Of a stretch of DNA of 64,000 nt, positions 63,952 to 64,000 are shown piece by piece. Source of the DNA: Bugula neritina (taxonomy: Eukaryota; Bryozoa; Gymnolaemata; Cheilostomatida; Bugulidae); NCBI GenBank assembly GCA_964035545.1, contig OZ037772.1, forward strand, positions 1,947,001 through 2,011,000, read 5' to 3'. Position numbers and translations under genes: made by a program. Each line of letters opens with the position of its first letter. Positions within the stretch are counted from its first letter, which is position 1. A model generated the notes under the pieces. The model did not search any database and was not told the DNA's origin. It was given only the letters and a program-made list of their open reading frames with translations.

Positions 63952-64000
63952 GTAATATTTGTGTTTCACTTTGCCCTATTCAGCTTCTTGGAACTTTTTA

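Overview
The window is animal nuclear DNA: AT-rich, with spliced genes bounded by GT/AG sites, many microsatellites and several classes of eukaryotic retrotransposon. Recognisable genes are bilaterian (a CLASP C-terminus, a ZEB/zfh-1-like zinc-finger exon, a SPOP-like BTB pseudogene, a fibrillar-type Gly-X-Y collagen). Penelope-like elements with GIY-YIG nuclease domains, a PHD-finger non-LTR element, tRNA-derived SINE heads and an intact Ty1/copia element fit a repeat-rich marine invertebrate, possibly a lophotrochozoan; the exact group cannot be named from sequence alone.

Layout. 0-2.3 kb: last exons of a CLASP-like gene on +. 3.4-12.1 kb: a nested cluster of Penelope-like elements (PLEs). 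It holds one nearly complete minus-strand copy, a plus-strand RT fragment, an inverted GIY-YIG duplication and four terminal pLTR copies, each with a hammerhead-ribozyme-like core. A 2.57 kb TIR element has inserted into one PLE with a TA target duplication, and the sister PLEs preserve the empty site. 12-25 kb: mostly non-coding, with a SPOP-like pseudogene, a foldback palindrome, a ZEB-like exon and a second TIR-bounded element that carries the same 2.18 kb core as the first. 27.8-29.5 kb: an unrecognised minus-strand gene of at least seven exons with a consistent intron phase. 30-43 kb: AT-rich DNA, cryptic trinucleotide repeats, a LINE remnant and a few unassigned exons. 43.1-48.8 kb: a large unrecognised minus-strand gene with several minisatellites in its introns and at least two apparent disabling lesions. 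49.9-52.5 kb: a 3'-truncated CR1/Jockey-like LINE. 53.1-55.9 kb: a 2.8 kb ACT/ACC array. 56.4-61.1 kb: a young full-length copia element inserted in a 23-bp satellite. 61.7-64 kb: Cys-rich exons and collagen exons on +.

The most distinctive features are the PLE pLTR ribozymes, the (AT)n at the 3' end of every PLE copy that has one, two different TIR families sharing one core that contains a tRNA-like promoter, and a copia whose gag start codon lies inside the LTR so that its primer binding site is translated. Most remaining DNA is intron or intergenic sequence with no supported function.
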